From assembly GCA_022360095.1 (NCBI GenBank), contig JAKSDK010001362.1, forward strand, positions 1-64,000: a stretch of DNA of 64,000 nucleotides, written 5' to 3'. The translations under genes were made by a program, and so were the position numbers. The DNA is from Phycisphaerales bacterium (GTDB taxonomy: Bacteria > Planctomycetota > Phycisphaerae > UBA1845 > UTPLA1). Positions within the stretch are counted from its first letter, which is position 1. Every line of letters begins with the position of its first letter. Below are positions 8,701 through 16,158 of the stretch, in pieces. The notes beneath the pieces were generated by a model, which saw only the letters and a program-made list of their open reading frames with translations, was not told where the DNA came from and made no database searches.

Positions 8701-9692
8701 AATTCCCGAACTTCAACAGCGTCAGAGACACGCGGTTGGATCCGTACTACAGCGCGGCATGCAACCAGACGGAACTGGTCATCATTGATCTCGATGCCGA
8801 ACTGGATCTCGAAGAAGAAGGGATTTGCAGGGACGACGACGACGATGATGATGACGACGACGATGATGACGATGACGACGACGACGACGATGGCGATGAC
8901 GATCGCGATAGCGCCGGTCGCGAGGCGGAAGCTGACTTCTGCCTGCCGCTGGGCGCATGGCCGGTCACCTTCGCCGCCAAGGACTGTGCGACGGATTGCG
9001 ACGGCAACCCGAGCCCGAACTATTCCGAGTGCTGCACTGTTCTCGTAGTCGTCATGGACGGCTGTGCTGAAGACCCGGTGGGCGCCTGCTGCTTCGACGA
9101 CGGCGACTGCATGCTGATCTCCGAAGCCGCGTGCGGAACCGCCTCCGGAACGTACCAGGGTGACAACACCGGTTGTGATCCGAATCCGTGCGTGCAGCCC
9201 GCCACCGGCGCCTGCTGCCTCGGTGAGGATGACGAACAGTGCACCGTTCTTGAAGAGGAAGACTGCGATAACAACGGCGGAAGCTATCAGGGCGACGATA
9301 CGGACTGTGACGACGATCCGTGTGCGGATTCCGACTTTGGCGCCTGCTGCTTCGAGATCGAAGGGACGTGCGTGATCCTCGACAGGCTCGGTTGCGACGT
9401 CAACGGCGGCTCTTATCAGGGCGACGAGACGGATTGTGACGACGATCCGTGTGAGCCTGCCTTGCAGGACGACCAGGACGGCGGCGACGTACAGCCGACG
9501 CCGACGCAGGTTCCTGAGCAACAGCCGGAACCGCAGCCTCAACCGGAACCGACCAACGGCGGGACCACCAACAACGGTCCGGATGGCGGCGTAACCGGCG
9601 GCCTGTGCGCACCGGCGAACGCAAGCGTCATGTCGATGATGCTGGTCGGGCTTCTCGCCATACGAAGCGGCCTCCGTCGCCGACGTCGCTAA
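5754..9692 (+). CDS. Giant Cys-rich secreted protein with HYR-like and VWA domains
   Basis: A 1312-residue surface protein. ATG at 5754 is chosen because AAAGGAGGAGG lies just upstream and it opens a good signal peptide (residues 1-28, ending A-H-A-Q). Residues about 160-500 contain HYR/immunoglobulin-like, Cys-rich modules. Within them is a C-E-C-D-P-F-C-C-S-E-S-W-D segment of a type common in planctomycete exoproteins. A VWA domain spans about 525-715, with the MIDAS start D-V-S-S-S at Asp531. More HYR-like modules follow (P-V-G-T-T-I-I-T-W near 905, and near 1065), one interrupted by a run of 20 Asp. Three 37-39-residue Cys-rich repeats lie at 1110-1233, then a Pro/Gln/Glu-rich linker, then a C-terminal G-L-C-A-P motif, hydrophobic helix and five Arg. 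It is probably a calcium-dependent adhesive cell-surface protein; the partner is unknown. Confidence 0.8.
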   Translation: MSSNKMSVLIGAALCMAGLVWPDAAHAQRDPVSATLDGGDPWTPTSGDTGNRDSDNGEALTICPGGTISVEFEVFVESEWRTTSYRFSGQSSRCVDTLNASNGTFTRSFEITAPEEPGTYSLRLRAHRFSNCGDDGSGVFDLIDAVTVTPLDGEPPVAVCQDIELCLDKDGCAYLTPNQIVGEGSGDRCGEITAVSALRKDGVEPGDKFTCADLAPPCGSNEVEGEPALCTGPSQVQVELMIQDEAGNISLCNACVTVVDCLAPLVACPDLCFDTDAGECYSIQTIPVPTAAMIIDNCTEYDDLLIEHRIYCGDEELRDWREGPVTNDGNNGGYQFNGGDTRIEWRVTDCSGNRSEICKQVISVRDTEAPTLICPTGDETGDEGIQRFVVEIGSDDCSAYVNIPYPEYSDNCCIQSVTHEIEAPPCLPFDFLKTPYDTNCFDQDGGCENDYCWNKVCECDPFCCSESWDEYCAGDGYMGSGCGAARLCGLKCFDDEPVCDGNASGLYPLGTTVVTFKAQDCVDREIVLCLDVSSSIDEGELETEVNGLKACLKEDLLDERGRQRVAIVVYGATAATILDLTDLTPSSLQNVINPALMDLIDERPVSGAATNIGAGLQMSRDILTGDQSKTSNDTILLVGDGGANVGLTGEDLLELCEDIGEDDEDDCGDIIICAIAVSPESEEDSDELRDCAEATDGPFAEAESYEDFLPVCRRCFDVITASGGNCSFCSIEVVVRKLDDNPFPIIKCAVDVCVEADLGCMPTGGPRGVPYEESGQCCYAYIDFDDDDEEDNDDVPLNPASIDFCTPDECLVITHTTIGPNGEPGPFSDTNGNRCFDGGHCWDFNENGIGDMPGGPGTGEDRNGDGVVNDDDCFDDEGEFVGQDTGACDDDATGYYPVGTTIITWTVTNTVTGAKSTCEQKITVLDTQEPSLFCSGNGKIFVTTSEDDPGCGSICRDDILAQIMELEGRGLDLFDRADNCAKEFPNFNSVRDTRLDPYYSAACNQTELVIIDLDAELDLEEEGICRDDDDDDDDDDDDDDDDDDDDGDDDRDSAGREAEADFCLPLGAWPVTFAAKDCATDCDGNPSPNYSECCTVLVVVMDGCAEDPVGACCFDDGDCMLISEAACGTASGTYQGDNTGCDPNPCVQPATGACCLGEDDEQCTVLEEEDCDNNGGSYQGDDTDCDDDPCADSDFGACCFEIEGTCVILDRLGCDVNGGSYQGDETDCDDDPCEPALQDDQDGGDVQPTPTQVPEQQPEPQPQPEPTNGGTTNNGPDGGVTGGLCAPANASVMSMMLVGLLAIRSGLRRRRR
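8832..8891 (+). repeat. Twenty consecutive Asp codons inside the VWA protein
   Basis: Twenty Asp codons run without a break, using an irregular mix of GAC and GAT, so this is not a pure triplet expansion. More acidic residues follow after single Gly and Arg codons. It sits in what looks like a loop of a HYR-like domain and would form a dense calcium-binding or spacer segment. Confidence 0.9.
9081..9452 (+). repeat. Three Cys-rich repeats (G-A-C-C ... C-D-x-x-P-C) in the VWA protein
   Basis: Copies at 9081-9191, 9207-9323 and 9339-9452 share the pattern G-A-C-C, a Cys about 5-7 residues on, a further Cys, then G-x-Y-Q-G-D-x-T-x-C-D-x-x-P-C. A diverged single copy ends the metalloprotease gene at 28442-28570. 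The even Cys count suggests disulphide-bonded mini-domains outside the cell. Confidence 0.85.
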
Positions 9693-9751
9693 GGATTGCA
9701 CGACTCTCCCGGACGTCGCATCCGTGACGCCGGAGTGAAATGCTTACAACG

Positions 9752-9791
9752 GCCGCCCTGTTCGTACTTCGAGCAGGGCGGCTTTGTTTTT
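9752..9791 (+). terminator. Rho-independent terminator after the VWA gene
   Basis: GCCGCCCTG and CAGGGCGGC form a perfect 9-bp GC-rich stem with a 13-base loop, followed by TTTGTTTTT. It starts 60 bases after the stop codon. Confidence 0.85.
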
Positions 9792-9867
9792 GCGCGAGTT
9801 GGTTCTGAGTGGAGCCAGGGATATTGTCGTTCTTCCGGCGAACCGGCGACTGTAGTTGCGCGCTCAA

Positions 9868-9897
9868 GAACCCCGGGCAGGGTGGCCTGGGTTTTTT
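9868..9897 (+). terminator. Terminator-like repeat, copy 1
   Basis: ACCCCGGGCAGG pairs with GGCCTGGGTT around a short loop, followed by TTTTT. It is the first of five near-identical elements in this window (others at 12304, 32389, 42775 and 57543). It lies between converging genes, behind a separate conventional terminator. Confidence 0.75.
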
Positions 9898-9926
9898 GGG
9901 GGGAGTGCTCGATGATCAGCCGGGAT

Positions 9927-11618
9927 TTAGGGCTTTTTGCACGTTGCGCCGTTTAGCGCCGCGTTGATGAACGGAGAAATATCCGCATTGTCCACGAGGC
10001 AATTTTCGTCGGAATCACCTCGTAAGATTTGATCGAGTTCGGCTGTGGGGCCATCAAGGATGGCCTGAACAAAAAGCCCGATGTCCGAACCGTTGACCTC
10101 GCAACTGTCGTCCATATCACCGAACAAAGGCAATTCCGGCGGCGAGGCCGGTAACAAGTTGACATCCACGGCGACAGGAAGATCGGCCACGGCAACGAGC
10201 ACATCCTGCGTGACGAACCCCGGCTTCGTCACACGAATGGTGTAGGCGTCATTGGCGGGCACCATGAAAGTCCAGCGGCCGAAGGGAAGAAACGTCTCCC
10301 GCGGCAGTTCGCCGGTATCGAACAGGTAGTCGGTCAGGGTCACTTCCGCTTCCAGGGGCTGACAGTTGCCGGTCACGTGAACGTCGATCCTCGCCCCGCC
10401 CAGCCTGTCGTAAAGATATCGCCAGCCTGCCCGGTTGCGATGAACGATGTTCGCCACTTCGCTGAAGGGAGGTTCAAAACTGGTGCCGACTTCGACAATA
10501 AAGGCATAGGTGCCTTTGTGCGCGTAATACCAACTTGTGTCATCGCCACTTAAGGGTCCGAAAGAACCGTTGCTGAACGACGTATAGTTCACTCCGTCCA
10601 CGGAGGAGATCGCCGACGCCATGTCGTCCATCATCTCTTTGATCACATCATGTTCCGGCATCGTTTCCGCACCGGGCTCCCAGTTGTAACAGGCATAGGG
10701 ATAATCGATGAATCGCCCAAAGGAATGGTAGGAGGTGGCCATCACAAAATGATACTGGTCGGCCAGCCCGATCATGCTTTGGGTTTCCAGTTCGGAGTTC
10801 GGCAGCGGGCCACGATAGGAGATACTGCTGCACGAGGCGCTGGAGCCGCAACCGGCAGGTCCCCAGCGATAGGGGTAATTTCGGTTCAGGTCGGTTCCGA
10901 CGTTTCCGGTGCAAGGTTTCCGGTTTTTCCGCCAGTTACTATTTACGTCGAAGACATGTTGAGTGCCGTCAGGGTTGACCATGGGGACACAGACGGTCTT
11001 GTACCGATTGACCCAATCGGTCACATCCGAATCGACACCGTAGTCGTCGGTGAGCGTTTCGATGAGGTCCATAACGATGTGACTCGTTTGAACTTCGCGG
11101 GCATGATGCTGGCTGTTGAACTGGATCGCGGGCTCATCTTCATCGATGCCGGGATTGTCGGAAATCTCGATCGCCCAGATCGTTCGTCCTTCATGGGTCG
11201 TGCCGACGGAAAAGCGGTGTGTGATCGCGGGGTGGTCGTTTTCGATCTGCATCAGCATCGCTTCAATTTCGCCGGGGTCAAAAAACTCCGACTGCGTTCG
11301 TATTTGCGTCCGGAAGGGATCGGCTTCGATTTCACGAACGATCTGAAAACCGGCGTCGAGGAGTGTTTTGGTTTGATCGGAACGCTCGAGGTCCAAGATC
11401 AAGCTTCGTTTTTCGAGGTCGATTCCACAACGATGAATCGTGAAACCATTGCCTACGAGCCAATCTCGCCAGGTGTGCATGGCAGCGAAACCGCCAATTC
11501 TCACTTCGCCGTTGTCCGGCAGAACAACTTCCACCGTTTTCGGTTGGAACGTCTCGGGCGACTCCTGGGCCCCGGCGGCGGAACACCACAACAATCCGAT
11601 CAAAGTCGCACATCGCAC
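9927..11618 (-). CDS. Secreted M14 zinc carboxypeptidase with dockerin-like tail
   Basis: A 563-residue secreted metallocarboxypeptidase. GTG at 11618 is preferred to the longer reading from 11648 because AGGAGGG lies seven bases upstream and it opens a signal peptide (M-R-C-A-T-L-I-G-L-L, ending A-G-A-Q). The M14 domain covers residues about 100-400. Zinc ligands H172 and E175 sit in H-A-R-E, the third His lies in T-S-Y-H-S-F, and the catalytic Glu in F-I-V-E-V-G-T. A carboxypeptidase T-like substrate range is expected. A carboxypeptidase-regulatory-like beta domain follows (about 415-480). The last 65 residues hold two dockerin-like calcium loops (G-D-M-D-D-S-C-E-V-N-G-S-D-I and G-D-S-D-E-N-C-L-V-D-N-A-D-I). 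The tail suggests docking to a surface partner; no cohesin is visible here. Confidence 0.85.
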   Translation of the reverse strand: MRCATLIGLLWCSAAGAQESPETFQPKTVEVVLPDNGEVRIGGFAAMHTWRDWLVGNGFTIHRCGIDLEKRSLILDLERSDQTKTLLDAGFQIVREIEADPFRTQIRTQSEFFDPGEIEAMLMQIENDHPAITHRFSVGTTHEGRTIWAIEISDNPGIDEDEPAIQFNSQHHAREVQTSHIVMDLIETLTDDYGVDSDVTDWVNRYKTVCVPMVNPDGTQHVFDVNSNWRKNRKPCTGNVGTDLNRNYPYRWGPAGCGSSASCSSISYRGPLPNSELETQSMIGLADQYHFVMATSYHSFGRFIDYPYACYNWEPGAETMPEHDVIKEMMDDMASAISSVDGVNYTSFSNGSFGPLSGDDTSWYYAHKGTYAFIVEVGTSFEPPFSEVANIVHRNRAGWRYLYDRLGGARIDVHVTGNCQPLEAEVTLTDYLFDTGELPRETFLPFGRWTFMVPANDAYTIRVTKPGFVTQDVLVAVADLPVAVDVNLLPASPPELPLFGDMDDSCEVNGSDIGLFVQAILDGPTAELDQILRGDSDENCLVDNADISPFINAALNGATCKKP

Positions 11619-11811
11619 GATAAGACCCTCCTCTCGACTTCGTGTCACGGCTCGCCGGCTGTTGTCCTTCCCCTGATAAGATTTGTCGGTCTACGATCAA
11701 GTATAGACGTGCTCTCTCTGCCGACCAAAATGCGCGAATGGTTTTTCGGGCCATCCGGCCTATGATATCGGGTCTGATTGACCGGTGAGCCCATTGAACG
11801 AAACCTGAGAC

Positions 11812-12291
11812 ATGTCCGACTCATTCGTGAACGAAAAGCCCGCAAGACGATCATTTGCCGCACATTACGTTCTACTCGGCGCGTTGGTCATTGGCCTGTA
11901 TTGGTTTGTCAATCAGCGTGCTGAGTCGCAATTGGAATGGCTCAACGATTTGGACACGGCCGTCGCGCGCGCGCAATCGAAAGAGATTCCGGTTCTTTTG
12001 GATTTCTGGGCGGATTGGTGCGGTCCTTGCCTCGAACTCGACAACAGGATTTTCTCCTCGGACGCTGTTGCATCCGTTGCGTCGAAGAACTATGTGCCGA
12101 TGCGCGTAGACCTGAGCGGCAAGAGGCCGTCTCGGTCGCATGAGGAGATTGCGAAACATTATGGCGTGGAGACCATCCCAACGATATTGGTGTTGGATGC
12201 CGTGAGCCGTAAAGTGATTGCGAGAGCGTCCCATGATGACGAAGCCTCGCCCGAGGCGTTTGTCAGGTTTTTGAAGCTTCATTCGCGATAA
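11812..12291 (+). CDS. Membrane-anchored thioredoxin-fold protein (DsbD-gamma-like)
   Basis: A 159-residue protein with one N-terminal transmembrane helix (residues about 17-34) followed by a thioredoxin domain. The active site W-C-G-P-C lies in D-F-W-A-D-W-C-G-P-C (residues about 63-72), and the cis-Pro is in V-E-T-I-P-T-I-L-V-L. The membrane anchor places the thioredoxin domain outside the cytoplasm, where it would reduce disulphides or deliver electrons as the C-terminal domain of DsbD does. This fits a neighbourhood rich in Cys-containing exoproteins. The gene appears monocistronic: it has its own ATG with no strong ribosome binding site and is closed by a terminator. Confidence 0.85.
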   Translation: MSDSFVNEKPARRSFAAHYVLLGALVIGLYWFVNQRAESQLEWLNDLDTAVARAQSKEIPVLLDFWADWCGPCLELDNRIFSSDAVASVASKNYVPMRVDLSGKRPSRSHEEIAKHYGVETIPTILVLDAVSRKVIARASHDDEASPEAFVRFLKLHSR

Positions 12292-12303
12292 CGTTATGAA
12301 ACT

Positions 12304-12337
12304 GGAACCCCGGGCAGGGTGGCCCGGGGCTTTTTTT
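12304..12337 (+). terminator. Terminator-like repeat, copy 2
   Basis: ACCCCGGGCAGG, a short loop, GGCCCGGGGC and a run of seven T. It lies 13 bases after the thioredoxin stop codon and just before the converging pyrG end. It is the cleanest of the five copies. Confidence 0.9.
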
Positions 12338-12359
12338 ACGATCGCCATGATTCATGTGA

Positions 12360-14105
12360 TCACACGGTCTGGGGGGATTTGTTTTGGCGGCTCTTGACGT
12401 CCACGGCTGCCTGGATCAGGCCGAAGAAGAACGGGTCCGGGCGTAACGGGCGACTGGTGAGCTCGGAGTGGGCCTGTGTGGCGATGAAATAGGGATGCGT
12501 GCTCACAGGCAACTCCAGCACCTGCATGATCGGATAGTCGGGCGCCTTACCACTGAAGATCATCCCTGCGTCTACGAGTTGATCGATATAGCGCGGGTCT
12601 ACCTCATAGCGATGCCGGAACCTCAGACGAATCTCTGGGGCGCCGTTGAAGAGTTGCGCTGCGAGGGAACCTGGTGTGAGCACAACATCCTGCCCGCCGA
12701 GACGCATGTTTCCGCCCAGTCCTTCGATCTGCTTTTGCTCGGGCAGAATATCGATAACCGGATGTTGGCTGTTGTCTTCAAACTCTGTGGACCCGGCGCC
12801 GGCCAATCCGGCCATATTCCGGGCATACTCGATCACGGCCAACTGGAAGCCGAGGCAGAGCCCGAGATACGGCAGCCCCGACGTCCGCGCATGATGAATG
12901 CATGCAATCTTTCCCTCCGCGCCCCGGGAGCCAAAGCCGCCCGGAACGATGAGGCCGTGCAAGTGGGCCAGCTTGTCGACCGCCTGGTCCGCTTTCATGC
13001 CCGAAGCTTCAATCCAGTCGATTTCGACCCTGACGCCGCAGTTTGTGCCGGCGTGTTCGAGCGCTTTGATGACGGATGCGTAACTATCTCGTACCGAAGT
13101 GTATTTTCCTGCAATTCCGACGGTGACGGTTTCTTTGGCATGACGAAACTTGCTGAGGTAATCATCCCATGTTTGCCGGGCGGTCTTTTCCGCTTCCGGA
13201 TGGAGGCGCTCGGCGAGATTTAAGATGTCGACCACGGCCGAATCCAAACCGGCTTCGCGAACCATTTCGGGAATGACATAAACGGATTCGCAGTCGTGCA
13301 TGCTGAAGACCCGTTCATAAGGCACGCTCGAATACATCGCGATCTTTTCGCGGGCTTTCTTTGTCACGGGCTTGATCCCGCGGCATGCGATGATGTGCGG
13401 CTGGACGCCGGCCTCCAAGAGCTGCTTGATCCCCAACTGGGCCGCCTTGGATTTTTGCTCTCCGAGGGCCGGTGGCTGAAGGATGTAGGTGAGTGCCACC
13501 CAGCAAGTGCTGTTCGGACCTTCTTCGAAGGCGAGTTGCCGCAGGGCCTCGATGTAATAAGCGTTTTCAACGTCGCCGACGGTCCCGCCGATCTCGATGA
13601 ACACCACGTCGGCATCCGACTCCACGGCCAGTTGCCGCAGCTTGGACTTTACCTCGCCGGTCACGTGGGGGATCATCTGCACATCACGTCCCAGATATCC
13701 CCCGCGACGCTCCTTTTCCAGGACGGCTGTAAAGATCTGCCCGCTGGTAGAGAAATTGGCCCGACTCATGTTCTGATCGAGCATTCGCTCATAGGTGCCG
13801 AGGTCCATGTCGCATTCCATTCCATCGTCGAGGACGAAGACTTCACCATGTCGAAATGGATTGAGCGTGCCGGAGTCGAGATTGAGGTAGCCCTCGAGCT
13901 TGATCGGCGCGACGGTCAGGCCTTTGTCTTTGAGCACCCTGGCGAGGCTGCTGGCGAAGATTCCCTTGCCCAGTCCGGACATGACCGTGCCAAACACGCC
14001 GACGTACTTGGTCTTCCCCGGCTTATAACCGCCGGGCATGGGCGTATAGAACTCGGTGTCGTCGGAGATATTCGCGATGGAAGACAGCAGATTCTTGGAG
14101 TTCAT
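12360..14105 (-). CDS. pyrG: CTP synthase (divergent)
   Basis: A 581-residue glutamine-hydrolysing CTP synthase, which makes CTP from UTP, ATP and glutamine. The N-terminal synthetase domain has the P-loop G-L-G-K-G, H-G-E-V-F-V-L-D-D-G and E-I-G-G-T-V-G-D-V-E. The C-terminal class I amidotransferase has the nucleophile in G-L-C-L-G and the His/Glu pair in A-H-S-E-L. Several normally fixed residues differ: the usual K-L-D-P-Y-I-N reads K-L-E-G-Y-L-N, V-V-S-S-L-G-K-G reads V-M-S-G-L-G-K-G, and H-P-E reads H-S-E. There is also a roughly 30-residue N-terminal extension. The ATG at 14105 is chosen for GGGGAG six bases upstream. It follows kdsB and an unknown gene on the same strand; KdsB uses CTP. 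Confidence 0.95.
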   Translation of the reverse strand: MNSKNLLSSIANISDDTEFYTPMPGGYKPGKTKYVGVFGTVMSGLGKGIFASSLARVLKDKGLTVAPIKLEGYLNLDSGTLNPFRHGEVFVLDDGMECDMDLGTYERMLDQNMSRANFSTSGQIFTAVLEKERRGGYLGRDVQMIPHVTGEVKSKLRQLAVESDADVVFIEIGGTVGDVENAYYIEALRQLAFEEGPNSTCWVALTYILQPPALGEQKSKAAQLGIKQLLEAGVQPHIIACRGIKPVTKKAREKIAMYSSVPYERVFSMHDCESVYVIPEMVREAGLDSAVVDILNLAERLHPEAEKTARQTWDDYLSKFRHAKETVTVGIAGKYTSVRDSYASVIKALEHAGTNCGVRVEIDWIEASGMKADQAVDKLAHLHGLIVPGGFGSRGAEGKIACIHHARTSGLPYLGLCLGFQLAVIEYARNMAGLAGAGSTEFEDNSQHPVIDILPEQKQIEGLGGNMRLGGQDVVLTPGSLAAQLFNGAPEIRLRFRHRYEVDPRYIDQLVDAGMIFSGKAPDYPIMQVLELPVSTHPYFIATQAHSELTSRPLRPDPFFFGLIQAAVDVKSRQNKSPQTV

Positions 14106-14218
14106 GAGCAGCTCCCCGATAGGATTGTTCTGACGAAAGGACTGACCAGGAGAAAAAGAAATAGATGCCAACGATCCGGAGCACTCAAGTATGGCATTTA
14201 TGAATTATACACGGGATG

Positions 14219-15232
14219 TCAAGGCGCGCCTTGGAGAGCGTACCGGAGTCCTGATTCAACATGCCAACCAATGAACAGGGGATCAGCGTCCGGCCAGGTC
14301 TCATATTCCCAGAGGACCAACCGAGAGCAATGATAATAGATGACACGACTGGGCGGTTGCGGCAAGTTCAAGCCGAGTTCAATGGGAGGCTCCGCGCCTT
14401 GCACGCCGATCAAATCGAAACGGCTGGCTGAGCCTTTCACGACCTTCAGCGAGACCTTATCGGTAAGTTTAAGAACCGCCCGTTCGGGCCCCACGGTGAG
14501 TATCTTGGATTGCCGATTGTCTCGACGACACCACTTCTGATGATGGCTGAAGGACTCCTCCGTCAGTGAAAAGAGAGGTTCGTCTATCAGCAGTGTTGCG
14601 TATTTGACATACACATAGTCAAGCGTATCTCCAAGCCTCCCGTCTGCGATCCTCGACCTTATTCCATCTTGATAACCAAACCTGACAGGGTCACGGGTTG
14701 TAGAGGAGCGGACGGAACTGTCGTTGCACAACACGTGCATATCGGGTGCGTGACCGCGTAGCAGTGGAAGGATTCTCACGCTGTGCTTATCCCAATTTCG
14801 CCCCGCGGCCTCCCTGCCACGGCAATAAAGGTAGGCGATGGCGAACGCTTGATCAGGCAGCTTTGCGCCAGTTTTTGAACGCATCTCCTCAATGTAACCG
14901 CTAAGTTTTCTGTTTGATATTCTATCGTATCGTCTTGATAGCGCAGCCAAACGGAAATCCAACTTCGGATTAAGAAGCTTTTGTTTGGCCCATTGATCTT
15001 GAAGACTTGCTTGATCCATCCAGCCTTTTTTTAAGTCTTGACGAGCCAGCACCTCACCATTTTTAAAAGACCGCCAGTCGTTGAAAGAGCGAACGAACCA
15101 ACCGAATGATGGCACCAGGAGCGCACAGACGGCCATCCCACCTACAATGAGCAAACTCATTCTCAGCAGCTTCGGCAAACGCTTTGGACCTGATGCGTAG
15201 GTCAGTTGAATAACACGCGCTTCATTAGACAT
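14219..15232 (-). CDS. Membrane-anchored protein of unknown function between kdsB and pyrG
   Basis: A 337-residue protein that I do not recognise. It has a basic cytoplasmic N-terminus, one transmembrane helix (residues about 27-46) and a soluble, probably periplasmic, domain of about 290 residues. That domain contains Y-L-Y-C-R-G-R-E, H-V-L-C-N-D and a hydrophobic C-terminal part. The ATG at 15232 is preferred over an upstream TTG because GAGGAA is well placed. It begins 46 bases after kdsB ends and stops 113 bases before pyrG starts, so the three may be co-transcribed. Codon choice appears somewhat more AT-rich than in kdsB or pyrG, consistent with a lineage-specific gene. No enzymatic motif is evident. 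Confidence 0.6.
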   Translation of the reverse strand: MSNEARVIQLTYASGPKRLPKLLRMSLLIVGGMAVCALLVPSFGWFVRSFNDWRSFKNGEVLARQDLKKGWMDQASLQDQWAKQKLLNPKLDFRLAALSRRYDRISNRKLSGYIEEMRSKTGAKLPDQAFAIAYLYCRGREAAGRNWDKHSVRILPLLRGHAPDMHVLCNDSSVRSSTTRDPVRFGYQDGIRSRIADGRLGDTLDYVYVKYATLLIDEPLFSLTEESFSHHQKWCRRDNRQSKILTVGPERAVLKLTDKVSLKVVKGSASRFDLIGVQGAEPPIELGLNLPQPPSRVIYYHCSRLVLWEYETWPDADPLFIGWHVESGLRYALQGAP

Positions 15233-15278
15233 GATTTTCCTCAATGATGCGCTAAGTCGTGTGCTTTGCTCAAACTGT

Positions 15279-16019
15279 TTATCGATCCCTTATCCTTCGG
15301 ACAAATGCCTCATAGTCCTCCGGTGTATCGATCCCGATCGCGGCACGATCGACCACGGCCACGCCGATGGCGTAGCCGTGCTCGAGAACTCGAAGCTGTT
15401 CCAATTTCTCCCGTTGCTCCAACGGTGTGGGGGGCAGTTTCGCCAATTGCAGCAGAAAATCTCGCCGATACGCGTAGAGACCGAGATGCAATCGCCAACT
15501 TTCAGAATCATCGACTTTCCCCTCTTCATCGCGGGGATAAGGGACCAATGCGCGAGAAAAATACAATGCGCGACCTTGGCCATCGAGAACAACTTTGACC
15601 GCATTGGGATCGTTCGGGTCGGAGCCGTTTGGGAACGGACAGGCGAGCGTGGCGATCGGCACGTCCTGATCCGTTGTCAATAACGCAATAAGCCTGTTGA
15701 TGTGGTCGGGGTCGATTTCCGGTTCGTCGCCCTGGACATTCACGATGATTTCGGCGTCCAGGCCTGCCGCCACTTCAGCCACCCGATCCGTGCCGCTTGG
15801 GTGATCCTCGCGCGTCATGGCGACTCGGCCTCCGAACGATTCCACGGCTTCGGCAATCCGCCGATCGTCGGTTGCAACGATGACTTCGGAGATCAACGAT
15901 GCCCGACAGACGTGTTCATAGACGTGCTGTATGAGGAATTTCCCGGTCTCCCTGGCCAATGGTTTGCCGGGGAATCGGGTCGAAGCGTATCGAGCCGGAA
16001 TAATCGCGACCGTTTTCAC
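15279..16019 (-). CDS. kdsB: 3-deoxy-manno-octulosonate cytidylyltransferase
   Basis: A 246-residue CMP-KDO synthetase, which activates KDO with CTP for attachment to lipid A in Gram-negative outer membranes. Diagnostic motifs are I-I-P-A-R-Y-A-S-T-R-F-P-G-K-P-L at the N-terminus (nucleotide binding), V-A-T-D-D-R-R-I, H-P-S-G-T-D-R-V and V-N-V-Q-G-D-E-P (metal-binding Asp/Glu). The length matches the family (about 245-255). The start codon is GTG. It is divergent from the glutathione peroxidase gene with about 140 bases between. Its presence argues that this organism makes a KDO-containing lipopolysaccharide. The nearby pyrG would supply its co-substrate. Confidence 0.95.
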   Translation of the reverse strand: MKTVAIIPARYASTRFPGKPLARETGKFLIQHVYEHVCRASLISEVIVATDDRRIAEAVESFGGRVAMTREDHPSGTDRVAEVAAGLDAEIIVNVQGDEPEIDPDHINRLIALLTTDQDVPIATLACPFPNGSDPNDPNAVKVVLDGQGRALYFSRALVPYPRDEEGKVDDSESWRLHLGLYAYRRDFLLQLAKLPPTPLEQREKLEQLRVLEHGYAIGVAVVDRAAIGIDTPEDYEAFVRRIRDR

Positions 16020-16158
16020 GATTCCGAAGGGTATGTTGCTCGGCAGTTCGTGTCAAAAAAAAGCACCGGATTGACGTCATCGGATAGGCCGCGGAGAATG
16101 CCGACACTACAATTCGCAAAAGGCGCGAGCACCTGGACAGGACGGTTTGGAGGTTGAG

